A stretch of DNA of 64,000 nucleotides from a virus, in the IMG/VR virus record IMGVR_UViG_3300033148_007258, positions 1-64,000 of that record. One strand, given 5' to 3'. The translations under genes were made by a program, and so were the position numbers. How positions within the stretch are numbered: the stretch's first letter is position 1; the number at the start of each line of letters is the position of its first letter. Below are positions 30,200 to 39,980 of this stretch, in pieces. Under the pieces are notes generated by a model. The model was not told the DNA's origin. It made no database searches and saw only the letters and a program-made list of their open reading frames with translations.

Positions 30200-33037
30200 A
30201 TGAATATGAAAACATTGTTATATATATGCTTGATTATGGCGGTGTCGGGCACGGCGTGGGGACAGACGGCGGTGCATGATACGAGCACCGCGTTCGACGA
30301 TGGATACATATACGCTTCTGATTCGCTTTACAGTGTAGCACGGGGGGCGACGACCGGCGATGGCGCTCAATCCACTTATCTTTGGTTCGGGCAATACGAT
30401 GATTTTGGCGGAGATAGTCTTATTGTTCGTGCGTTTCTCACCTTTGGTTTTGGCGATATTCCGGGAGGCGCAATCATTGATAGTGCAAAAATTATATTTG
30501 ATGGCAGGACCCCTAATTACGGTACTCATTTTTGGTATAATATTTATGTGGCGACATATTCTTCAATTGTTACATCAGAGTTTAATGCGTTCATTGGCTG
30601 GCAAAGCGGAATGCAGACATATACGGGAGATTCGTTGGCAATTTCACTTTATTCAGGGGATTATTCGGCAGACGACAACGTGATGTATATGAGGCAGTCA
30701 GGGCTTGATAGTATTACGGCTCACATCGGAGACAGCCTTAAATTGGTGATACTGAGCCGTGAAGATGTAACAGCAGACACCCCAACTAATGAAGAAAAAA
30801 TACAATTTGAGGACAGCGCAAAAATAATTGTCTCATATCATACAGGGAGCGGTGATTCACCGCGTACTCTTACAAACTTTGATGTTTATGCGGCGGGACA
30901 GGATACGGCGCTTTATACCGTTCATGCCGATACCGGCGATTTTTCTATGTGGGATAGTATCATTGTGTATGACGCGACAGATACGGCGACAGTTTACGGT
31001 GTATTCACGAGCGGGTCTCTGGCGGACACGGCGGGTACTCTAAGCAATTTGACGATCAATACTCTCGATACCCTGATTGCGGTGATGTACGCTCCGGTCG
31101 ATACAATAGTTTATTCACTAACCGACACCATTACAACGCTTTCAGCGCCTTCCCAAAATTATCATTATGTACGCGCCGGAGCTACAGGTAATAATGATGG
31201 TACAGACTGGACGAATGCGTGGACGGAATTACCTGCAACTTTAATACGCGGAGATACTTATTATATTGCAGATAGTACATATTCAGAATATACTTTTGAC
31301 GATGCTGAAGATGACAGCACGTATATTTATATCAAGAAAGCAACCGAATCAGCGCACGGCACTGACACAGGATGGGACAGCTCATACGGTGATGGGCAGG
31401 CAATATTTACAGAGCAAATAAACTTTCTTAATGGATACTATATATGGGACGGTGTTACAGGCTCCGGAAGTGATACTACCTCATACGGGTTCAAGGTAAC
31501 CTGGGATGGCGATACTACTGTTGAACATTACTTAGTAGGAATGCCAGGTATGGGTTACGGTACCTCACAGGTAGATCATATTACCTTTTCTCATACGTCT
31601 CTGGCGTGTCCTGGTGAAGCTGCAAGTAACGGAGGAGCGCTGGCTAATATGAGTATTTATTCAGCTCCTCGCAATGCAGGTTATGCGGCAGAACAAATAA
31701 CTATATCAAATAATTATTTGGCATTCGGCTCTTCTAATATGCTTATTCGATTTTGGCGTAATTGTATTATAGAAGGCAATTATTTCGATGCTAATTGGAG
31801 TAGTTCACAAAATCATGGTCAGGCGATTTCTTCAGGGACAGATAGTACTGTAATATTAAGGAATAATACGTTTAAAGACCCATTGGTTTTTATATTAGGA
31901 GGGCATAATCAGGAGAACTATAATTGGAACATATATAATAATCTTGTTATTGGCGGGGATTTAACGGCAGGATTTGGTCTTGCGGAGTCATATCGAACAG
32001 ATGCTTTTAGAAACTGTGATATGTACCATAATACCTTTATCGGTGTTGACTTTGGGGGGCGAGGCGCATTGTTTGTGGGCACTTTGTCGGATACGACAAA
32101 CGCTACCAGCAGAGCTTACAATAATTTGTTTTATAATTGTATTCATCCACGTTTAGACAATGCTGATGCCACTGGAGACCCTGCAATCTATCACGATTAT
32201 AATATTTATTATAATTGTACCGGTAATTTTTATCCCGATTCAAATGATGTTGTTACAACAGGCGACCCGTTTATTGATTCGGCTAATGATGATTTCAGAC
32301 TTAAGCAGGCGACTGCTGCCGGTGTTCCTCTTTCTTCTCCATATAATGTTGATATATTAGGTAATGTCAGAGGCGCCGATGGTTTTTGGGACAGGGGAGC
32401 TTATGAATATACCGCCGGAGGCTTTAATGTGTCCAATGTTACTGTAAGTGACACAACGTACCGGTCGGCAATTATTTCTTTCGATACGGCAGCAACGACG
32501 GGGCTGGATTCGTTTGTTGTAATATCGGCGTCGGACAGCAGCGAGCTTGAGAATTTCTGGCATTCGACCAGCGGGATGCTGGACTCGGCAAAAACGCTGA
32601 CGAAAGATTCTCTTTACAACTATCGGATTGTGGCGTACTATGACGGCGTTGACACTTTTTATACTGGTCCGCTCAGCTTTACGACGTTGGATGACCGATA
32701 TGTCAACAATCTGCGGCTGACTGACATCGGGCTAACATCCTGTACGGCTGAATGGGACACGTCTTACGGCGCTGTTAAAACGGCATTTGATAGCATGAGA
32801 GCAATTAACGATGCGGATTCAACACTCCTGAAAATGTTTGGAACGGATACGACCGGCGTTATAGATAATCTGACGCCGGAAACGACATACTGGATCAGGA
32901 TCGTGGGATATGCCAGCGATACGTTGTACTATTCAAATAAAGGCAAAATAAGGACTCTTGGAAATGTTTTATACAGGGGGAAACCATCGGGCTGGAACGG
33001 CAAGAAGCGGCATGGTTGGAACAGGGGCGGCGGTTAA
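30200..33037 (+). CDS. Sec-exported beta-helix/Fn3 protein (spike- or depolymerase-like), 945 aa
   Basis: The signal peptide MNMKTLLYICLIMAVSGTAW-GQ has a clear cleavage site. Residues about 30-220 are a strand-rich domain. Residues about 320-740 form a right-handed parallel beta-helix (YVRAGATGNNDGTDWTNAW; NNLVIGGDL; asparagine ladders) of the type found in pectate-lyase-like enzymes and tail spikes. Two fibronectin-III-like domains follow (about 745-925). Spikes of this fold bind or cleave polysaccharide. Sec export is at odds with assembly into a cytoplasmic virion, so it may be secreted or displayed on the host. Confidence 0.82.
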   Translation: MNMKTLLYICLIMAVSGTAWGQTAVHDTSTAFDDGYIYASDSLYSVARGATTGDGAQSTYLWFGQYDDFGGDSLIVRAFLTFGFGDIPGGAIIDSAKIIFDGRTPNYGTHFWYNIYVATYSSIVTSEFNAFIGWQSGMQTYTGDSLAISLYSGDYSADDNVMYMRQSGLDSITAHIGDSLKLVILSREDVTADTPTNEEKIQFEDSAKIIVSYHTGSGDSPRTLTNFDVYAAGQDTALYTVHADTGDFSMWDSIIVYDATDTATVYGVFTSGSLADTAGTLSNLTINTLDTLIAVMYAPVDTIVYSLTDTITTLSAPSQNYHYVRAGATGNNDGTDWTNAWTELPATLIRGDTYYIADSTYSEYTFDDAEDDSTYIYIKKATESAHGTDTGWDSSYGDGQAIFTEQINFLNGYYIWDGVTGSGSDTTSYGFKVTWDGDTTVEHYLVGMPGMGYGTSQVDHITFSHTSLACPGEAASNGGALANMSIYSAPRNAGYAAEQITISNNYLAFGSSNMLIRFWRNCIIEGNYFDANWSSSQNHGQAISSGTDSTVILRNNTFKDPLVFILGGHNQENYNWNIYNNLVIGGDLTAGFGLAESYRTDAFRNCDMYHNTFIGVDFGGRGALFVGTLSDTTNATSRAYNNLFYNCIHPRLDNADATGDPAIYHDYNIYYNCTGNFYPDSNDVVTTGDPFIDSANDDFRLKQATAAGVPLSSPYNVDILGNVRGADGFWDRGAYEYTAGGFNVSNVTVSDTTYRSAIISFDTAATTGLDSFVVISASDSSELENFWHSTSGMLDSAKTLTKDSLYNYRIVAYYDGVDTFYTGPLSFTTLDDRYVNNLRLTDIGLTSCTAEWDTSYGAVKTAFDSMRAINDADSTLLKMFGTDTTGVIDNLTPETTYWIRIVGYASDTLYYSNKGKIRTLGNVLYRGKPSGWNGKKRHGWNRGGG

Positions 33038-33648
33038 TGAGACGGGCGCTGCGGTTCAAATACACGATAGGCGCCGCGATATTTTATATCGTTCTTTTTG
33101 CGGTGGTAATGACATTTTTTTGCGATGCGGCGGGAGCGCAGGTTAAGGATTTTGTGGGAAAGCCGGTTAAAGGCGCGTTTCTGCGGCTGACGGATGCGAA
33201 CAAATGGTACGTACCGGGACTGGATTCATGGGTAGTGGCGCACAGTTTTTTTGACGGCGTAAAAGATGCAAAGGAACATTATCTTGGCACGAACAGATAC
33301 TTCAAAGGCAAAGAGGATTGGCATACGTATAAGGCGCTTCGGGATATTTCGCTCATTATGGCTTCGCTTAACATGGCGCGTTCGATTTTTATTGATAAAA
33401 TGTCTTACAAAGATTTTACGAAGAGCGCTTTGAGGGCGGCGCTGATACGGGCGTTGGTTTTCGGCGTCGTTTATAAGACGGCTAAGGCGGGGTTTCCGGC
33501 GTACAACGACCCGTTTTTCAACCGGCACAGCATATACTATCCGACCGTGCGGGGCGGGCGAATTGTGGACGGATACATCGGGACGGGGCGGTTTACGACA
33601 ATAAGCGTGGACTTACTAAAATTAGCGGGGATATGGAAGCTAAGATGA
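33037..33648 (+). CDS. exported or membrane-anchored protein, 203 aa
   Basis: The start at 33037 overlaps the stop of the beta-helix gene (TAATG). MRRALRFKYTIGAAIFYIVL, FAVVMTFF then CDAAGA-QV is a signal peptide or an N-terminal anchor. The mature part is helical, basic and aromatic (SWVVAHSFFDGVKDAKEHYL, LRDISLIMASLNMARSIFID). No domain recognised. It lies between two large surface-type proteins and may act with them. Confidence 0.78.
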   Translation: MRRALRFKYTIGAAIFYIVLFAVVMTFFCDAAGAQVKDFVGKPVKGAFLRLTDANKWYVPGLDSWVVAHSFFDGVKDAKEHYLGTNRYFKGKEDWHTYKALRDISLIMASLNMARSIFIDKMSYKDFTKSALRAALIRALVFGVVYKTAKAGFPAYNDPFFNRHSIYYPTVRGGRIVDGYIGTGRFTTISVDLLKLAGIWKLR

Positions 33649-35933
33649 TACAATACAAAAAGATAGCGGTAATCGGGGCGTGTCTGCTGGGACTGGCGTT
33701 ATGGTGTGCGGCGGTTATATCGTTCGGTAGCACGGAAGGCGGGGACTTTGCAAATGTTACCAGTGGCAGTGTATCGGTTGCCAGGCTGACGGATACATCG
33801 GCGGTTGTTATTTATGAGAATAGTGGGACGCCCAAAAGGGGTGAAGCTCGATTCGGGCGGGTTTCAGGTGACAGTATTTTAATAGGAAGCGCATACACAT
33901 TTCCTGCTGGTAATATCTCGAATTATGTGCCAGCGGTCTGCCGTTTGAACGATTCTCTGTTTGCTATTTCTTATGTGTCAGATATGACGGCAGATAAAAT
34001 TTTTACTGTCGTCGGTATATATGAAGCGGACACGTTGAGATTTACTGATTCCACACTTGTTGATGGTTTGAACGTCAATGGTAATGGTGATGTTGTTCGC
34101 CTTAATGATACAACATATATACTTGTTTATGCTGCACATACCAACAATGGATTTACGCGTAGGGCAACCTATACTTCCGATGGCACGGTAACACTTGGAG
34201 ATTCTACCGAGTATGCGGGTGGTGGAACTGTGGGGTATCAATCGGCCGTTGCTATAACGGATACCAGTTTTGTTTTTATAGATGTACAGGGGAGGGCATA
34301 TATAGGATATTATTCTGCAACACATGGAGACACTATAACATATTCCCCCCGCTTTGATATTCAGCCCGCAAACATTAATTATGATGGTGATTTGTTATTG
34401 TTGAACGACAGCACCCTTATTGCGGGTTATGTTGATTTATATGGTGCAATTGATACGGCAAAAGTGGCAGTCGGGCGTATTGTGAATAATGATTCGATTT
34501 ACTTTTATAAAGGTACTGCTTTTTATCATGGCGACCTTGTAACAAGTATGAGTCTTGCAAAAACAGGAGTTGATAATTTTGTTATTAATTATGAGGCTCC
34601 TGAAAATAATGGCAAAGCCGTTTCGGTAAATCTTGTAAACGATACGGCATTTATGTTCAGCGATACATCTACCTTCAGCATGACGGGTATGAACCGATTT
34701 GCGGCGGATTATCTCACTACAAATAAGTATTTTTTTGGTTATGACTACAGTGGGACTGGTTATCTGACCATAGGCACAGTTACGGGGGGATTGTGGAATC
34801 CCTACGGTGAAACCATGACGCCTATCAGCAAGACGGCATTTCGGTTCAGCGCGAAAGATTCAAGCGGGACGCGGCTTGTGCTGTATCTCTACGGCACGGC
34901 GGGCGCTATACTGGATTCCGTGCAGAGTGCGGGCGGAAGCGGCGCTTATACATGGACGGATACCAATACTGACGCGACGCGGGATTGGAACCAGTTATGT
35001 ACGCTGTATGTCGCCGTCAAGGAGAGTCTTGCATACGGCGGAGATACTTTGATGACGCGCATGATTCAGTATACTTATGAGGATAAACCGGCGACGTTCA
35101 CGTACAAGGGGTGGGCGGCGGATTCGCTGAAGTTCACGGTCGCCGACGCCGACACGGACATTATGTTTGTGCTCTACGATACGACGCGGAGCGTTTATTA
35201 CGGTGAGGACGGGGATACTTCCAGCACAATGCTCATAGATACCGTCAAGAACTATGACGGCAGCGTTATCACGGGCAAGGTGGACACGGCGGGCAAGTAT
35301 GTTCTGCGGCTCGGCGGCGTCAACCCTGACAGCGTTGTCAACTGGAAGGGATATTATACCGCACGTTCTTGCAGCCGGATCGACAGCTTTTTTATAGGCT
35401 ACCGCGATTCTACCAGTTTGACGCTGTATGTTGCGGATACGACCGGCACGGGCATACAGTACCGCGTTACCAATGTTATGACCGGCGACATCGACACTCT
35501 GGCGCGGACACAGGCGGACGGCGTGGTTGGTTCTTATACACTGGGCGGTCTTTCATACAATACGGTTTACCAGTTCAGTATCGTGCGAGACGATTCAGGG
35601 GCGACCATTCCGTCAAAGTTACAGGCGGATTCGCTTTTTACCGACCCGACCGAACCGACGCTGACGCTGACGCGGCTTAGCGCGGATACCGTGCAGGTAA
35701 CGCTGGCGGGCAACGGCAATCCCGACAGCACCTATTATTATCTATTCGACCGCTATCAGCGGGACATGGTAGATACTACGGCTTATTATGTCGGAAAGAC
35801 GGCATATCAGGCGAGTAAGTTCTGGGCTACGTTACAGTGGTGGAACGGGCGGAAGTTCGCTTACATGGATAATACGCTCCCGCGCATTATCAACGTGCGC
35901 TGGTCGTCAGGGATAACAAAACCAATCCATTAA
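33645..35933 (+). CDS. membrane-anchored or exported beta-repeat protein, 762 aa
   Basis: The start at 33645 follows GGAAG and overlaps the previous stop (ATGA). A basic N-terminus and hydrophobic segment (YKKIAVIGACLLGLALWCAA) are followed by propeller-like repeats over about residues 35-380 (VARLTDTSAVVIYENSG; VPAVCRLNDSLFAISYVSD; VVRLNDTTYILVYAAHTN). Each repeat contains a L-N/T-D-x-S/T motif. The C-terminal part has fibronectin-III-like domains (IDSFFIGYRDSTSLTLYVAD). It may be a surface or fibre-like adhesin. The N-terminal anchor is unusual for a virion protein. Confidence 0.78.
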   Translation: MIQYKKIAVIGACLLGLALWCAAVISFGSTEGGDFANVTSGSVSVARLTDTSAVVIYENSGTPKRGEARFGRVSGDSILIGSAYTFPAGNISNYVPAVCRLNDSLFAISYVSDMTADKIFTVVGIYEADTLRFTDSTLVDGLNVNGNGDVVRLNDTTYILVYAAHTNNGFTRRATYTSDGTVTLGDSTEYAGGGTVGYQSAVAITDTSFVFIDVQGRAYIGYYSATHGDTITYSPRFDIQPANINYDGDLLLLNDSTLIAGYVDLYGAIDTAKVAVGRIVNNDSIYFYKGTAFYHGDLVTSMSLAKTGVDNFVINYEAPENNGKAVSVNLVNDTAFMFSDTSTFSMTGMNRFAADYLTTNKYFFGYDYSGTGYLTIGTVTGGLWNPYGETMTPISKTAFRFSAKDSSGTRLVLYLYGTAGAILDSVQSAGGSGAYTWTDTNTDATRDWNQLCTLYVAVKESLAYGGDTLMTRMIQYTYEDKPATFTYKGWAADSLKFTVADADTDIMFVLYDTTRSVYYGEDGDTSSTMLIDTVKNYDGSVITGKVDTAGKYVLRLGGVNPDSVVNWKGYYTARSCSRIDSFFIGYRDSTSLTLYVADTTGTGIQYRVTNVMTGDIDTLARTQADGVVGSYTLGGLSYNTVYQFSIVRDDSGATIPSKLQADSLFTDPTEPTLTLTRLSADTVQVTLAGNGNPDSTYYYLFDRYQRDMVDTTAYYVGKTAYQASKFWATLQWWNGRKFAYMDNTLPRIINVRWSSGITKPIH

Positions 35934-35947
35934 GGTGGTGGAAATAA

Positions 35948-36646
35948 ATGCCGAGAACACGCGAAGGCGGGACACAAGAAGAAACATTGATGACACAGGC
36001 GGCATATCCTATTGTTGCTCGTCCCGTTGACTTTTATTATGACGGCGAGCGATATAACAACACAGGATATTTCAAGTGGAAACGGGATTCGTTGACATCG
36101 TATTATTATCTGGAGCGGTGTGCGACTTTTGACGGGACATTCGCACTGGTTACTGACGGCAAGATAACCACTCCGGCAAGCGGCACATGGGTGTCGTTCA
36201 GGGATGTTGATGTTGACCCGCGCTCGTTTTATTACCGCCTGCGGGCACAGGACGGCAACCTGAATTACAGCCGGTATGCTGGTCCAATCAAGCCGGGCGA
36301 CACGTCCAGCGAATGTATCGTGAAGGTGTACGTCAAGAAATCCAACGGCGCTGTATATACCGGCGAGAATCGTCCGATAGTGAAGCTCGTGCCGGAAGAT
36401 GCGGACAAGATATTTGAGTTTAATAGCGCTAAGATATATTCTACAGAAAAGAACGTGGGTGTACGCTGTGAGGAGAAATCGGGATATGCAGAGCTGACCG
36501 TGCTTCGCAGTTCGGCAATCAGTAATTTAAAGTATAAACTGACAATAATAATCGGCGGTGAACCGATAACAGAGACGGGTATAACCATACCCGACCAAGC
36601 GGAAGTCTGGCTGAACGATTTAGTTACTTGGCTTCCGGCAGCATAA
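35948..36646 (+). CDS. Fn3-like structural protein, 232 aa
   Basis: AAGGTGGTGGAAATAAATG is a good ribosome site. Residues about 30-110 read as a fibronectin-III-like sandwich (NTGYFKWKRDSLTSYYYLER, SFYYRLRAQDGNLNYSRYAG). Residues about 120-232 form a second beta domain (ECIVKVYVKKSNGAVYTGEN, AELTVLRSSAIS) resembling carboxypeptidase-type repeats. Unlike the proteins before it, it has no signal peptide. A tail appendage is likely. Confidence 0.75.
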   Translation: MPRTREGGTQEETLMTQAAYPIVARPVDFYYDGERYNNTGYFKWKRDSLTSYYYLERCATFDGTFALVTDGKITTPASGTWVSFRDVDVDPRSFYYRLRAQDGNLNYSRYAGPIKPGDTSSECIVKVYVKKSNGAVYTGENRPIVKLVPEDADKIFEFNSAKIYSTEKNVGVRCEEKSGYAELTVLRSSAISNLKYKLTIIIGGEPITETGITIPDQAEVWLNDLVTWLPAA

Positions 36647-36663
36647 ATGAGAGGTGATTAAGG

Positions 36664-37578
36664 ATGTACGTTCCACCGTGGGTATGGGAAACGGGTGCGA
36701 AGTTAGGTTTGAGTTTTCTTGGAAATCTTTTGGGCGGCGGCGGGAAGGATACTGAGAATTACAGGGGGTACGTTGGCAGCCAGCGGCAGATGTCCGATTA
36801 TGAGATGCGGCGGCGTAAACTGCGTGACGCGCAGATGGATAAGCTACGGCTACCATATTTGAGTAAAATCGGACAGCTTCTTAACGAAACCACGCCGTTC
36901 AGCACCGCCAAGTACATGAACCGGCTTCAAGCAGATACGCGAAATCCATATCTTGGAACCGGCGAAGCGCCGCCCCCGCTGACGACTGCACCTTTTACGT
37001 TCGGGTTCAATAAACCCGGAACGACTGAATATAATTATTTTAATTGGACACAGGAAGACATCGATGAGGCGGCGCGCGACCAATGGTTGGAATGGCAAGA
37101 TAAAACCGGAGGCGACATAGGTTTCGAGGAGTGGAAAAAGAAGTATTTCGACCCTGAGTCTATTTTCAACATTCCCGGTACTGGCGACATAAATCCAAAG
37201 GTATCTGGCGGCGGAGGCGATGGTGGCGGCAGTGGTGACGGCGACGGCGGCGGCGGCGGTGGGAATACATATACGGGTCCTGGTTATTACGGGTATCAGA
37301 ATCCGGGACAGAAAGCTTCTTATACAACGCCGGGAGGCGAGTTCACGTGGCTACCGGAAACAAGCAAGAGCGCGCTGGGGTGGTTGAGTCAGCAGGCATA
37401 CGGTAAGATGAATCGACCAACCGTGCCGTTCAAGCGTCCTCAGGGCACGGATATACAGAAGTTTTTCAACAAGGCATTAAACAATGCGCAGTTTCGCCGT
37501 CCGGTTCAGGGCGGGATACTGCCATTACCAAGCAGGGGATACCGGCGACCGCCCGGAGCGAAATATCCGCCTGTATAA
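36664..37578 (+). CDS. putative internal virion protein, glycine-rich linker, 304 aa
   Basis: It begins MYVPPWVWETGAKLGLSFLG, a hydrophobic helix, then GNLLGGGGKDTENYRGYVGS. A helical part follows (YEMRRRKLRDAQMDKLRLPY). Residues about 179-201 are almost only Gly and Asp. Together with the next three genes it looks like the set of ejection proteins of podoviruses, which leave the head with the DNA and build a channel through the host envelope. The family is not individually recognised. Confidence 0.7.
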   Translation: MYVPPWVWETGAKLGLSFLGNLLGGGGKDTENYRGYVGSQRQMSDYEMRRRKLRDAQMDKLRLPYLSKIGQLLNETTPFSTAKYMNRLQADTRNPYLGTGEAPPPLTTAPFTFGFNKPGTTEYNYFNWTQEDIDEAARDQWLEWQDKTGGDIGFEEWKKKYFDPESIFNIPGTGDINPKVSGGGGDGGGSGDGDGGGGGGNTYTGPGYYGYQNPGQKASYTTPGGEFTWLPETSKSALGWLSQQAYGKMNRPTVPFKRPQGTDIQKFFNKALNNAQFRRPVQGGILPLPSRGYRRPPGAKYPPV

Positions 37579-37604
37579 AAAAACATAAGGTGTCGTGATG
37601 GTCT

Positions 37605-39980
37605 ATGTTAAACTATTCAATACCGAATTACCAGAGTTATTCACGGCGTTATAAGACGGGTCAAACGCAGAATGCACGGCTGCCGTCTTTGACCAACCAA
37701 GGCAGGATAGGCGGCATTGACGTACGTCCGCGTCCCGACCGGTTGTTGCCCCGTGTAGAACGCGGCGGGTTCAGGCAGCAGCGCGTTCCGGCGCAGAAGG
37801 GCGGTTCGTATTCAGGGCTGCCGATGTCGCGTCCGGGCAACGCTGGCACAAACTATGATTCGCCATTTTACAGGGGATTCGATTCGCCGTATTCGCGCGA
37901 TGAACTGCATGAGCAATATGATGACAAGGGGCGGGTAATCCGGCGGACACGCAAGACGGCGCCTTTTTTCGGCGAACAAGGGAGCACGTTTCGACCGATT
38001 CCACCGGGCGCGCACCCGCCGTTGAACGAGCAGGGGAACGTGTTGTCCGATTTAAGTGGTAATAGATTTAACAGTGCCTATCAACAGAATCAGTTTACGC
38101 CACCGCCACCTTCAGCCGGTGCAGCGCCACCGCCTCCAGAGGGGGCGCCTCCCGATAGAGGTACGTGGGAATCGTCAATGACTCCATTTAATGCGTGGAA
38201 TACGCCAGCCACTACGATAGATGAATTGTTGGCACAACAAAAACAGTGGGAACAATATTACGAATTACGACAGCGAGAGCTTGATTTTGCGTTGCGCAAT
38301 AAAGAAATCACACAAGATGAATACAACCAGTATTTAAACGATTTAAATGCCGAAGAAAATCAATGGGATGAGTACTATAGAACAACAGATGCGCAACTTG
38401 GCGGTGGGGCTGGTACGGACGGCGCTCCGCCCCCAAAAGCAGTATGGGACGCTGGCGTACAGCCGCCGAATTATACAGAAAGCCCGGCGTATGATTTTGG
38501 CGGATTGCAAGAGCAAAAGGTCGCGTGGCAGAATTATAGGAATCAGTATTTTGCCTCACTCAACCAAGCGTTGGCGGACGGGCAAATTGACCGAGCTACA
38601 AAACAGTATTATACCGACCAGTTTCGGCAAGCCAATGAACAGTTCCAGAATTATTTTAAACCATTAAACGATTATTATACAGCCGTTCAGAAGTTCCAGA
38701 ATCAATTGCAAGCGGGTACGATGGACCCCTTGCAATTGTTTGGGCTTTATCAGGATGCGGCACAGAAGTTTCAAGATAATTACGGACAGCCCGGTTTTGA
38801 TTTACAGGCACAGGGGATGCTCGGCGATTTAAGAAAACAGTTGGAGGATTATTATAAAAACTATCAAGAACCGAACGCGTCAAACCAACCGCCCGGCACG
38901 ACTACGTGGAAATCAACAATAACGCCGTTTGATTTTGAGGGAATGACGCCAGCCACTACAATGGACGATTTGTTGGCACAGCGGACACAGTGGAATCAGT
39001 ATTACGGCAGCCGAAAACAGGAACTCGATTGGGCGCTGAGTCAGGGTTCAATAACGCAGGATGAATATAACCAGTATTTGAGCGATTTAGATTATGAACA
39101 AAAGCAGTGGGATGATTATTACAACGATTTATATGGGCAACTGGGCGCTGACAATCCTCCGCCGCCGACTCCGCCAGAACCACCTGCACCGCCCACTCCG
39201 CCCGGCGAAGGCGAAGACCTCTTAGGGCAGCAGTTGCTTGAATATGCAAAGAATTATTTGTCGGGTAAGGATTTGTTCCCGACTGAGGAGCAACTACGCA
39301 ACCGGTATTCGGGTCAACTTAAAGATATAGATATTAAGGGGGAACGTGACGCGCGGGCGATTGCACAGTGGATGAACGAACAGGGGTTCCTGCGGTCGGG
39401 CGAGACAGGGCGCAGGCTCATGGAAAACGCTATTAACTATCAAGATCAGGCACGGCGATTTATAACGGATGTTGCCTCGCAGGCTGAGCAGCAGGGGCGC
39501 TATGAGAAGGGACAGCGGTTTAGTCAAGTTAGCGATTATGCACAACAGTTGTTTGACCGGAACCTGCAACAACAGCAGATGGATTTAAGCAGACTACTGG
39601 CAGGTGGACAGATTAGCGACATGGAGTTCCAGCAGGCGATGCAGGAAGCGGAGTTCAACAGAGCGACACAGCAGATGGACTTTGAGAACCTTCTGGCATA
39701 TCTGACGGGTGAACGCGATTTCTTTAAGTGGGAGACCGAGTTCGGCGCGGGCGGCATCGGCGCGGAGAACAGCATTCTGGCAAAATACAAGAACCTTCTT
39801 GACCCCGATAATCCTTTCACCAATCCCTACGGCATTATGATGGGTCTTAGTGGATTAGCCGGTCAAAGTCAAGGGAATATGTCGGATTTAGCGCAATGGC
39901 TGACGGAGAATATCGACTGGGATAAATTTGGAGATTGGATTAATAGTTGGGGCAACGATAACGGTGGTGATACAGCATGA
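37605..39980 (+). CDS. putative internal virion protein with tandem coiled-coil repeats, 791 aa
   Basis: Two repeats of about 75 residues are clear: ATTIDELLAQQKQWEQYYEL, ITQDEYNQYLNDLNAEENQW (about 205-260) and ATTMDDLLAQRTQWNQYYGS, ITQDEYNQYLSDLDYEQKQW (about 445-510). A diverged third copy lies between them. They are joined by proline-rich linkers (PPPPTPPEPPAPPTPP). The N-terminal 200 residues are basic and proline-rich; the C-terminal 200 are helical and glutamine-rich. This fits an elongated ejection protein. The start at 37605 is preceded by AAGGTG. Confidence 0.72.
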   Translation: MLNYSIPNYQSYSRRYKTGQTQNARLPSLTNQGRIGGIDVRPRPDRLLPRVERGGFRQQRVPAQKGGSYSGLPMSRPGNAGTNYDSPFYRGFDSPYSRDELHEQYDDKGRVIRRTRKTAPFFGEQGSTFRPIPPGAHPPLNEQGNVLSDLSGNRFNSAYQQNQFTPPPPSAGAAPPPPEGAPPDRGTWESSMTPFNAWNTPATTIDELLAQQKQWEQYYELRQRELDFALRNKEITQDEYNQYLNDLNAEENQWDEYYRTTDAQLGGGAGTDGAPPPKAVWDAGVQPPNYTESPAYDFGGLQEQKVAWQNYRNQYFASLNQALADGQIDRATKQYYTDQFRQANEQFQNYFKPLNDYYTAVQKFQNQLQAGTMDPLQLFGLYQDAAQKFQDNYGQPGFDLQAQGMLGDLRKQLEDYYKNYQEPNASNQPPGTTTWKSTITPFDFEGMTPATTMDDLLAQRTQWNQYYGSRKQELDWALSQGSITQDEYNQYLSDLDYEQKQWDDYYNDLYGQLGADNPPPPTPPEPPAPPTPPGEGEDLLGQQLLEYAKNYLSGKDLFPTEEQLRNRYSGQLKDIDIKGERDARAIAQWMNEQGFLRSGETGRRLMENAINYQDQARRFITDVASQAEQQGRYEKGQRFSQVSDYAQQLFDRNLQQQQMDLSRLLAGGQISDMEFQQAMQEAEFNRATQQMDFENLLAYLTGERDFFKWETEFGAGGIGAENSILAKYKNLLDPDNPFTNPYGIMMGLSGLAGQSQGNMSDLAQWLTENIDWDKFGDWINSWGNDNGGDTA

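Noticed and set aside
37598-37660. Alternative ATG at 37598 for the repeat protein
   Set aside because: It is in a different frame that reads VKLFNTELPELFT and soon fails; the frame from 37605 is long and repetitive as described.
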